DNA of 64,000 nt from Streptosporangium nondiastaticum (lineage in GTDB: Bacteria; Actinomycetota; Actinomycetes; Streptomycetales; Streptomycetaceae). The stretch covers positions 186,001 through 250,000 of the forward strand of contig NZ_PXWG01000001.1 in the NCBI RefSeq assembly GCF_003011965.1. The letters run 5' to 3'. The position numbers were made by a program, and so were the translations under genes. Positions 50,896 through 57,818 of this stretch are shown in pieces (within the stretch, counting starts at the first letter, position 1; every line of letters begins with the position of its first letter). The notes beneath the pieces are model-generated. The model worked only from the letters and a program-made list of their open reading frames with translations. It was not told where the DNA came from and did not search any database.

Positions 50896-51669
50896 TCAGC
50901 CGGATCGTGGTTCGGGTCGCGAGTCAGGCTGCGCCAGTTCGAGTGCCTCGGTGCGGTCACGGTTTTCGATGGCGTCGATGAGGGCGGCATGGTGGTCGTA
51001 CCGGTCCCGGAGCTGCTCTGCGCTGTCGGGTTCGGCCAGGGGGAGGAGCGTCGCGTAGAGCGAGCGCAACAGCATGTTGGGGCTGATGGCCGCCAGGCGC
51101 GTACGGAGCCGGTGGTCCGCGGCGGAGAAGGCGGCCGGGTCGGATTCCTGCACGGCTTTGGCCAGGTCCGCCAATCCCTCCCGGAGTGCGCTGACATCGG
51201 CAGGCGAAGCGTGCCAGAGGGCGTCCTCGACCAGGAGCGGTCCTAGGGCGTCGCGGATGCGCCGGGCCTCCTCGGCGCGTGCGCCGTCCGGCTGGTGAGT
51301 GTCCAGCGCGAGAACGGAGTTGCCCAGACGCCGCATGGGTGACTGTTCGGCGGCGAAGAGACCGCCGCCCGGCCCGGGGCGCACCGTGACCAGCCCGCGG
51401 GACTGGAGGAGCCGCAGAGTCTCGTTGAACGTGCCGACGGACACCCCGCACGTGGCGCGGAGTTCTTCCTTCGTGCCCAGGCGCGCACCCGGTTCGGCGT
51501 CCGTGACCATGGCGGCGATGCGCTCGGCGGCCACCTCGGCGCGGGAGGCCGTGGTGCGTTCCCAGTCGCCGCGTCGCAAGGCCGGCGGCTCGATGCCCCC
51601 TCTGGTGTCGTCTGCGGCTCCCACTGGGGCCTCCACATCCTCAGAGCTATTGATTATGACCAATAGCAT
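50896..51669 (-). CDS. GntR-family regulator (FadR/FCD type)
   Basis: 257 residues. The N-terminal winged HTH contains AERIAAMVTDAEPGARLGTK, then ATCGVSVGTFNETLRLLQSR and a GLVTVRPGPGGG wing. The C-terminal helical FCD domain has EARRIRDALGPLLVEDALWH and AFSAADHRLRTRLAAISPNM, consistent with metal or carboxylate ligand binding. It is divergent from the flavin reductase/monooxygenase pair and should control it. The start may be a little internal; the first 25 residues are poorly conserved-looking. Confidence 0.8.
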   Translation of the reverse strand: MLLVIINSSEDVEAPVGAADDTRGGIEPPALRRGDWERTTASRAEVAAERIAAMVTDAEPGARLGTKEELRATCGVSVGTFNETLRLLQSRGLVTVRPGPGGGLFAAEQSPMRRLGNSVLALDTHQPDGARAEEARRIRDALGPLLVEDALWHASPADVSALREGLADLAKAVQESDPAAFSAADHRLRTRLAAISPNMLLRSLYATLLPLAEPDSAEQLRDRYDHHAALIDAIENRDRTEALELAQPDSRPEPRSG

Positions 51670-51702
51670 CGTACCCCTTGACGGTCTTTCAAACCTCCGT
51701 GC

Positions 51703-51727
51703 ATGATCACCGTAATCATCATGATGA
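51703..51727. promoter_or_regulatory. Overlapping palindromes between GntR and flavin-reductase genes
   Basis: ATGAT-N7-ATCAT occupies 51703-51719, and the perfect palindrome TCATCATGATGA occupies 51716-51727. Both lie within 40 bases of the reductase start and in the shared divergent promoter. Best candidates for the GntR binding site. Confidence 0.55.
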
Positions 51728-51742
51728 ATTGGAGGGGTTGTG

Positions 51743-52222
51743 ATGACCGAGCAGGACTTCCGGGACCTGATGGCCGGGGTCTGCGCCCCGGTGACCGTCG
51801 TGACCGCGACCGAGAACGAGGCGCCTCACGGGGCAACCGTCAGCGCGTTCGCGTCGCTGTCCTTGCGCCCGCCGATGGTGTCGGTGGCGCTGGACCGCGG
51901 CTCGGGGCTGCTGGCCCGCATCCTGGCGACCGGGCGGTTCGGGGTGAACGTGCTCGGCGCGGAACAGGAGCCGCTGGCACGGCGCTTCGCCGGCCGGTCA
52001 GCCGGCCGGTTCGCCGGGGTCCGGTGGCAGTACGACCACGGGCTGCCGCGGCTCCCGGACGCGCCGGGCTGGCTCGTCTGCGAGCTGGCCTCGGCCGTGG
52101 AGGGCGGTGACCACCTCCTGCTCCTGGGAGTGGTCGTCCACGCCCGCACCGCCACGGCGGCACCACTGGTCTACGGCCACCGGACCTTCGGCACGCACTC
52201 CGCGTTCGCCCCGGTCGCGTAA
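51743..52222 (+). CDS. Flavin reductase (NAD(P)H:FMN, HpaC-like), small component of a two-component monooxygenase
   Basis: 159 residues from the ATG at 51743 (the adjacent in-frame ATG at 51740 adds one residue); TTGGAGGGG lies upstream. The split-barrel FMN-binding pattern is typical: FRDLMAGVCAPVTVVTATEN, then GATVSAFASLSLRPPMVSVA, a GRFGVNVLGAEQEPLARRFA segment, and HLLLLGVVVHA. It supplies reduced flavin to the monooxygenase encoded 40 bases downstream. Cytoplasmic. Confidence 0.85.
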   Translation: MTEQDFRDLMAGVCAPVTVVTATENEAPHGATVSAFASLSLRPPMVSVALDRGSGLLARILATGRFGVNVLGAEQEPLARRFAGRSAGRFAGVRWQYDHGLPRLPDAPGWLVCELASAVEGGDHLLLLGVVVHARTATAAPLVYGHRTFGTHSAFAPVA

Positions 52223-52264
52223 CCCCCTTAATCCCACGACGTGTTCAAAGCTATGGAGACAGAC

Positions 52265-53491
52265 ATGACCATTACCGGCACCAGCACCAGCACCAGCACC
52301 GGAACCAGCACGTCCGCCGCGACCGCAGCAGAGCTGGTGGCGCGGGCCACCGCCCTGCAGCCGCTGCTGCGCGAGCACGCCGCCAGGATCGAGGCGGACC
52401 GCAAGGTGACCGACGAAGTCATCGACGCCCTGGCCGACGCCGGGCTGTTCAAGCTGACCGTGGCACGGCGCTTCGGCGGACACGAGACCGACATGCGCAC
52501 CCTGGTGGACGTGACCGCCGCGGTCGCCGAGGGCGACGGCTCCACGGGATGGGTGGTGGCCGTGGTCAACACCTGCAACTGGCTGGCCGGCCTCTTCCCC
52601 CTCCAGGCCCAGGAAGAGGTCTTCGGCGCAGACCCCGACGCACGCGTCACCGGCGTCTTCACTCCCGCCACCGCCACCAACCACAAGGTCGAAGGCGGCT
52701 GGCGGATCTCCGGCCGCTGGTACTACAACTCCGGATCCTGGCACTCCACGTGGGCCGTGCTGGGCCTGCCGCTCACCGACGAGAGCGGCGACGTGGCAGA
52801 CCAGGCGATGGTGCTCGTACCGCGCACGGACCTGGAGATGCAGGACGTCTGGCACGTCGCCGGAATGCGCGGCACCGGCAGCAACTGCCTGATCGCCGAG
52901 GACGTCTTCGTGCCCGAGCACCGCGTCATCTCCGTCCCGCGCGCGATCGACGGCGAGCTGCCCGCCGTCCACGGGCCGACGGGCCTGTTCCGCTCTCCGC
53001 TCTCACCGCTCCTCGCCCTGGGCCTCGCCGGGCCCCAGGTCGGCATGGCCCGCGCCGCGCTGAAGCTGGTCACCGAGAAGGCCGCGACCAAGCCGATCTC
53101 GTACACCTACTACGAGACGCAGGCCGAGTCGGTGGCCGTACAGCTCCAGGTCGCCGAGGCCGCCATGCAGATCGACACCGCGCAGCTGCACCTGCACCGA
53201 GCCGCCGCGGACATCGACGAGGCCGCCGCCCGCGGCGGCGACCTCGACGTGCCCATCCGCGCCCGGGTCCGTGCCGACAGCGGACACGCCATCAAGAACG
53301 TCCTGGAAGCCATCAACACCCTGCTCAACGTGCACGGCGGCGGCGCCTTCGCCGACGCCAACCCGCTCCAGCGGATCTGGCGTGACGCAGGCACCGCCGG
53401 ACGCCACGCGGTCTCCACGCCCGCGGTGGGCATGGAGATCTACGGCAAGCTGCTGCTGGGGGTCGAAGAGCGGATCACGCCCTTCGTATGA
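52265..53491 (+). CDS. FMNH2/FADH2-dependent monooxygenase (acyl-CoA dehydrogenase fold, HpaB/HsaA-like)
   Basis: 408 residues from the ATG at 52265 (GGAG upstream, 6-base spacing). The N-terminus is a Thr/Ser-rich low-complexity tail (TITGTSTSTSTGTSTSAAT). The acyl-CoA dehydrogenase fold is clear: ALADAGLFKLTVARRFGGHE, then AAVAEGDGSTGWVVAVVNTC, VEGGWRISGRWYYNSGSWHS and the C-terminal ALKLVTEKAAT/HGGGAFADANPLQRIWRD. Group D flavin monooxygenases of this type hydroxylate aromatic or heterocyclic substrates using flavin from the reductase upstream. Substrate unknown; GntR control suggests a catabolic or tailoring role. Confidence 0.85.
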   Translation: MTITGTSTSTSTGTSTSAATAAELVARATALQPLLREHAARIEADRKVTDEVIDALADAGLFKLTVARRFGGHETDMRTLVDVTAAVAEGDGSTGWVVAVVNTCNWLAGLFPLQAQEEVFGADPDARVTGVFTPATATNHKVEGGWRISGRWYYNSGSWHSTWAVLGLPLTDESGDVADQAMVLVPRTDLEMQDVWHVAGMRGTGSNCLIAEDVFVPEHRVISVPRAIDGELPAVHGPTGLFRSPLSPLLALGLAGPQVGMARAALKLVTEKAATKPISYTYYETQAESVAVQLQVAEAAMQIDTAQLHLHRAAADIDEAAARGGDLDVPIRARVRADSGHAIKNVLEAINTLLNVHGGGAFADANPLQRIWRDAGTAGRHAVSTPAVGMEIYGKLLLGVEERITPFV

Positions 53492-53498
53492 GATGACC

Positions 53499-53550
53499 GC
53501 CCGGCCCGGCGCGGCACCCACGCGCCGGGCCGCGCCGCGCCGGGCCGGGC
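53499..53550 (+). terminator. Perfect 17-bp hairpin ending the monooxygenase operon
   Basis: The arm 53499-53515 (GCCCGGCCCGGCGCGGC) pairs exactly with 53534-53550, with an 18-nt GC-rich loop. It lies 8 bases after the monooxygenase stop. A strong factor-independent terminator of the Streptomyces type. Confidence 0.85.
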
Positions 53551-53644
53551 CCGGCGGTCATGCGGCGGAGCAAGGAGCTGGGCGTGTGTCGAATGTGCCT
53601 GGTGAGGATGGCGAGGAGCCCATTTCGTGATCCAGAATGATGGG

Positions 53645-54187
53645 ATGGTCACGCTGGAGACTCCCCGTCTGATCCTGCGCCGCTGGCGCGAGGAAGACGT
53701 CGCGCCCATGGCAGCCGTCAATGCCGACCCCGAGGTCATGCGGTGGATCCGAGACGGCAGCGTCCGTGACGAACAGCAGACTCGCAGCGGGATCCAGGCA
53801 TGGGAGAGCGAGTGGGAGTCGCACGGCTTCGGTCTGTTCGCCGTGGAGATCCGGTCCACTGGTGAGCTGGCCGGGTTCACCGGCCTCTCGGTGCCCGACT
53901 ACTTGCCGGAAGTACTGCCGGCGGTTGAGGTCGGCTGGCGGCTGGGGCGTCCCCACTGGGGGCAGGGTTTGGCCACCGAGGCCGCTGCAGCCGTTGTGCG
54001 GTTCGGGTTCGAAGCGCGAGGGCTGGAGCGGATCGTCAGCATCACTCAAGTGGGCAACGACGCCTCCGAACGGATCATGACCAAACTGGGGATGCGTCCG
54101 GTCCGTGAGACCGTCAATCCCACCGGCGGTCGGCGGGTCCGGGTGTTCGAGTTGTCGTCGGACCAGTACGTCACCACCACTCGTTGA
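53645..54187 (+). CDS. GNAT acetyltransferase (RimJ/RimL type)
   Basis: 180 residues from the ATG at 53645. The typical RimJ/L layout is ETPRLILRRWREEDVAPMAA, then VEVGWRLGRPHWGQGLATEA with the acetyl-CoA loop, and LERIVSITQVGNDASERIMT. It acetylates an amino group, often a protein N-terminus or antibiotic. A GTG 6 codons upstream (53627) is an alternative start. The last residues and stop overlap a transposase remnant on the other strand, so the C-terminus may have been altered. Confidence 0.8.
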   Translation: MVTLETPRLILRRWREEDVAPMAAVNADPEVMRWIRDGSVRDEQQTRSGIQAWESEWESHGFGLFAVEIRSTGELAGFTGLSVPDYLPEVLPAVEVGWRLGRPHWGQGLATEAAAAVVRFGFEARGLERIVSITQVGNDASERIMTKLGMRPVRETVNPTGGRRVRVFELSSDQYVTTTR

Positions 54188-54245
54188 TGGCGGCGACGAG
54201 GACGGTTGCCTCGTAGTGGACGGCGGGTTTGTCGTACCTGGTGGC
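54171..54245 (-). mobile_element. Transposase C-terminal remnant (IS5-like)
   Basis: On the minus strand 24 codons read ATRYDKPAVHYEATVLVAAI followed by NEWW and a TGA. The R-Y-D-K-x-A-x-x-Y-x-A pattern, ending with an Ile/Trp helix, is the typical C-terminus of IS5-family and related transposases. Nothing upstream in this or other frames continues the match, and no inverted repeats are visible. A short decayed end overlapping the GNAT gene. Confidence 0.5.
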
Positions 54246-54503
54246 GGGTGAAGCGGCGGACGGCGTCAAGGCGTTCGGGGTCCGGGGCGGGGCTGAGGGT
54301 GGCGAGTTCGTCCCCGCGGAGACCGCCTTCCGCCTCGACGCCACGAGCCGGCTCGGCGGCTCCTGAACTGAACGGAGCCGACGGCGGGACAGCTGGTCGA
54401 GCGTCCGGGCGGGTCAGGAGCGCCCGGGCCGGGCAGAAAGCAGGCAGGAACCGAGCAGGAATCGAGAAGCCCGGTTCACGGAGCCGCGTCTAGCCTGCTC
54501 GTC

Positions 54504-54914
54504 ATGAACATCACCATTCACACGACCGCTCTGCCGCACGACGACCCCGACGCGTCCCTGGCCTTCTACCGCGACGTCCTCGGCTTCGAGGTCCGCAGCG
54601 ACGTCGGGCAGGGCAGGATGCGCTGGATCACGGTCGGCCCGGCCGGTCAGCCCGGCACGTCGATCCTTCTGGCGCCGCCCGCCGCCGATCCCGGCATCAC
54701 GGAGGCCGAGCGCCGCACCATCACCGAGATGATGGCCAAGGGCACCTACGGCTGGATCCTGCTGGCCACACCGGACCTCGACGCCACGTTCGAGAAGATG
54801 CAGGCCGGCGACACCGAGGTCGTCCAGGAGCCGACCGAGCAGCCCTACGGCATCCGTGACTGCGCCTTCCGCGACCCCGCCGGCAACCTGGTCCGCATCC
54901 AGGAACTTCGCTGA
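54504..54914 (+). CDS. VOC-family protein (glyoxalase/bleomycin-resistance-like)
   Basis: 136 residues starting MNITIHTTALPHDDPDASLA. Motifs: FYRDVLGFEVRSDVG, then MRWITVGPAGQPGTSILLAP, and GIRDCAFRDPAGNLVRIQEL at the end. A typical single-chain VOC fold that works as a dimer. An AraC-type regulator follows 80 bases downstream on the same strand, a frequent pairing in actinobacteria. Ligand unknown. Confidence 0.85.
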   Translation: MNITIHTTALPHDDPDASLAFYRDVLGFEVRSDVGQGRMRWITVGPAGQPGTSILLAPPAADPGITEAERRTITEMMAKGTYGWILLATPDLDATFEKMQAGDTEVVQEPTEQPYGIRDCAFRDPAGNLVRIQELR

Positions 54915-54994
54915 GCCGAGCCCCGCGGGTATCGCCGCGGCGCACCCGAAGACGTCGATGGCATTGAAGACGAACGACAAAGGGGAGGGTCCCC

Positions 54995-55516
<522 letters not shown>

Positions 55517-55521
55517 TGATC

Positions 55522-55602
55522 CTGGCCGACCCGGCCGACCTGGCCGACCTGGCCGACCCGGCCGACCTGGCCGACCTGGCCGACCCGGCCGACCTGGCCG
55601 AC
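55522..55602. repeat. 9-bp units arranged as three 27-bp repeats
   Basis: Nine units of CTGGCCGAC or CCGGCCGAC follow one another as C-T, C-C, C-T repeated three times, making an exact 27-bp higher-order repeat. It lies between the AraC gene and the DUF1801 gene. It could be translated as Leu-Ala-Asp-Pro-Ala-Asp, but no gene covers it. Confidence 0.9.
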
Positions 55603-55666
55603 CTGACTCCCGATACCCCACGCCCCCGCACCACCCCGTCCCACCTTGTACGAGAGGAAACACACC

Positions 55667-56131
55667 ATGCCGTCCACGAACTCGCCCGACGAGAAGTACA
55701 GCGGATTCACCGCCGAGGAGCGGGCCGCGATGAAGGAGCACGCCCGCGAGCAGAAGAACGCGGCGGCGCGGCGTGGTGCGTCGAAGGCGGAGAGGGAGGC
55801 GGCAGCGGAGCAGGACGTGCTCGCGAAGATCGCAGAGATGCCGGAAGCGGACCGGGCCCTCGCCGAGCGGATCCACGAGATCATCAAGACCGCCGCTCCC
55901 GGCCTCGCGGCCAAGCTCTGGTACGGGATGCCCGCGTACGCCAGGGACGGCAAGGTCGTCTGCCACTTCCAGAGCGCGGAGAAGTTCAAGTCGCGGTACG
56001 CCACGCTCGGCTTCAGCGACCAGGCGGCACTCGACGACGGTGCTATGTGGCCGACCTCCTACGCCCTGAAGGAACTGACCGCAGCCGACGAACAGTTCAT
56101 CAGCGCCCTCGTGAAGAAGGCAGTGGGCTGA
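55667..56131 (+). CDS. DUF1801 (YdhG-like) domain protein
   Basis: 154 residues from the ATG at 55667 (MPSTNSPDEKYSGFTAEERA), with GAGAGGAAA upstream. A Lys/Glu/Ala-rich helix (AAMKEHAREQKNAAARRGAS) precedes the DUF1801 domain: MPEADRALAERIHEIIKTAA, then PGLAAKLWYGMPAYARDGKV and VCHFQSAEKFKSRYATLGFS. Family members resemble frataxin-like iron chaperones (B. subtilis Fra/YdhG); the role here is inferred only. Cytoplasmic. Confidence 0.8.
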   Translation: MPSTNSPDEKYSGFTAEERAAMKEHAREQKNAAARRGASKAEREAAAEQDVLAKIAEMPEADRALAERIHEIIKTAAPGLAAKLWYGMPAYARDGKVVCHFQSAEKFKSRYATLGFSDQAALDDGAMWPTSYALKELTAADEQFISALVKKAVG

Positions 56132-56180
56132 GGAGCACGTCGAAGAGTTCGTCGCCGAGTGCCACCAGGTTGCCGAGGCG

Positions 56181-56381
56181 ATGCGGCAGCAGCCGGGCTT
56201 CCTGTCCGTCGGGGTCTGGGTCACCCCGGGCGGCGACGCCGTCGTCACCACCGGCGCGTTCGAGTCCGAGGAGGCCTTCCGGGCGACAGCCGACCTCGCT
56301 CGCGAGATGGGCGCGACGCCCGACGGCTTGAGCGATCTGGAGGTCAGGCCCCGCGAGGTCCACTTCCTCGTGTCGCGGTAG
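56181..56381 (+). CDS. Antibiotic-biosynthesis-monooxygenase-like (ABM) fragment
   Basis: 66 residues from the ATG at 56181. The sequence QQPGFLSVGVWVTPGGDAVV, then FESEEAFRATADLAREMGAT, resembles the second half of an ABM domain. The same frame is open upstream (EEFVAECHQVAEA), running back into the DUF1801 stop without a start codon, so the first strand of the domain is missing. It is probably a truncated gene; a functional 66-residue protein cannot be excluded. Confidence 0.45.
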   Translation: MRQQPGFLSVGVWVTPGGDAVVTTGAFESEEAFRATADLAREMGATPDGLSDLEVRPREVHFLVSR

Positions 56382-56555
56382 AACGGTGGAGCGGGCAGGG
56401 CGCTGGTGGCCGGGCAGCACCTGCAAGCACCGCGGCCGGCCTCCTGGCCGGCCTGTGTGCGGGGCGGGCCCGCCGTGCGGGTGAGTCGTCGTTGCCGGGA
56501 ACGAAACTGATCGTTTTCGTGAAGAGACAACAGTTTCCCGTATTCCTCTCGACGA

Positions 56556-57365
56556 ATGGGGTCCACCGTGCGTCGTTCTTGGTGTCCTCGGGCCCGGCGG
56601 AAGGTCGTCGCCGGTATCACCTCGGCCGGCCTGGTGTGCTTGCTCCAGACTCCGGCCGCCGCAGTGTCCCGCGACCACCATGAGATCTCCGATTGCCTGG
56701 GCCGGGAAGACGGCTACGACCGTGATCTCCTGCTGAACAACAAGGAATGGGCGCGTGCGGAGAACCGCAGCCTGGGATACCCCAGATACGCGACGTGTCG
56801 TTTCGTCATCAAGCACGACTCCAGATACGTCGACTTCGGTCAAAGAGCCGTGTCGGCCAGCTTCGGCGCCTGCGAGGGGCCGGCATGGAGTGTTGAGCTG
56901 CTGGTCAACGAGTCCGTGGCCAGGTCGAGGGCGGTGACGCGGGGGAGCGAGAGGGTCAGGAGGCACGAGCGGTCGATCGAAAAGAACGTCTCGAGGGCGA
57001 TCTCGGCCGCCATCGCGGACGTGCTGAACGTCAGCCTCGGCCGCAACGTCACCGTGAGCGAGGGGGAGGCCCGCGAGTACAAGCAGCTGCAAGGTGAGAG
57101 CACGGAGTGGACCGACACCAGGACCGCGGAAAAGAAGAGCATCGTCAGCATTCCCGAAGGGAAGAGGGTGTATCTCCAGTCCGCCCCATGGCTCCAGAAG
57201 AGCTCCGGGTACCTGGAGATGAGCTACTGGGAGGGCGAGCCCAGCACTCGTAGCAGAGGCGTGAAGAAAATCGATCTGACGACTCATACGCCGGTCCTGG
57301 GGGAGGACAAGAGGCCGCGTATGGACTACCAGACCAGGTGGATGGAGTGCCCCAAGAACAAGTGA
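56556..57365 (+). CDS. Secreted protein of unknown fold; possible aerolysin-like beta region
   Basis: 269 residues. A signal peptide (RARRKVVAGITSAGLVCLLQ then TPAAAVS) is followed by a Cys-containing N-terminal domain (ISDCLGREDGYDRDLLLNNK, RYATCRFVIKHDSRYVDFGQ). A strongly charged helix-like stretch RSRAVTRGSERVRRHERSIE leads to AISAAIADVLNVSLGRNVTV. Then comes a long polar Ser/Thr-alternating region with SIVSIPEGKRVYLQSAPWLQ and GYLEMSYWEGEPSTRS, which recalls aerolysin/ETX-MTX2 pore-forming domains. This is a suggestion from pattern only. The ATG at 56556 lacks a strong ribosome site. Confidence 0.6.
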   Translation: MGSTVRRSWCPRARRKVVAGITSAGLVCLLQTPAAAVSRDHHEISDCLGREDGYDRDLLLNNKEWARAENRSLGYPRYATCRFVIKHDSRYVDFGQRAVSASFGACEGPAWSVELLVNESVARSRAVTRGSERVRRHERSIEKNVSRAISAAIADVLNVSLGRNVTVSEGEAREYKQLQGESTEWTDTRTAEKKSIVSIPEGKRVYLQSAPWLQKSSGYLEMSYWEGEPSTRSRGVKKIDLTTHTPVLGEDKRPRMDYQTRWMECPKNK

Positions 57366-57605
57366 CCGCCGGCTGCCGAGGCGGCCGCCGATGACAATGG
57401 CAGGCTGGGTGTAGGCGCGCACGTTAGCGCAGGGGCTCACTTCCCCGAAGCGAGCCCGTACCAGGTGCTCGCAACCCCCTGCTTACCGGCCGGCCGGGGT
57501 GCAGGTCCGGGCAATCCGCCCCGAGATGGCCCGGGGCGCCGAACGCGGCGTGCAGCGCAACGTGTTGGGCGCCGCTCCCCGAACGCCCGGGGTCCGGCGA
57601 GCGCC

Positions 57606-57618
57606 ATGACAATGTCAT
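57606..57618. promoter_or_regulatory. Distal operator-like palindrome ATGACAATGTCAT
   Basis: A 6+1+6 palindrome sharing the GACAATGTC core with the larger operator at 57744-57767, 138 bases closer to the P450 gene. It could be an auxiliary site for the same regulator. Confidence 0.45.
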
Positions 57619-57743
57619 CCGCCCTGATCAGCCCTCCACCTGACGCCTCGTCGCCTCCGCCTTCTTCCTCACCGGTACCGGGCCGACGTCTTCACGCCCC
57701 TCCACGGTTGAGTCGCCTGACCGTGTCCATCAACACAATCACT

Positions 57744-57767
57744 CGACATTGTCGACCGACAATGTCG
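57744..57767. promoter_or_regulatory. 24-bp operator: CGACATTGTCG-AC-CGACAATGTCG
   Basis: Two exact 11-base inverted halves separated by 2 bases, 52 bases before the P450 start. Size and symmetry are typical of TetR-family operators. The P450 gene is followed at 61656-62279 by a TetR gene, a plausible but unproven partner. Confidence 0.7.
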
Positions 57768-57818
57768 TCTGTACGTTGACGGGCAAGCGACCTCTGGTGT
57801 GAAACGAAAGGCACGCTC

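Larger units (their letters stand above)
57366..57818. other. Upstream region of the P450 gene, with operators
   Basis: 453 bases without a convincing gene. It contains ATGACAATGTCAT (57606-57618) and the large palindrome at 57744-57767. The short frames here have poor codon statistics. Confidence 0.6.

Noticed and set aside
54171..54503. Intact insertion sequence
   Set aside because: Only about 24 codons of transposase remain and no terminal inverted repeats or target duplication are visible.
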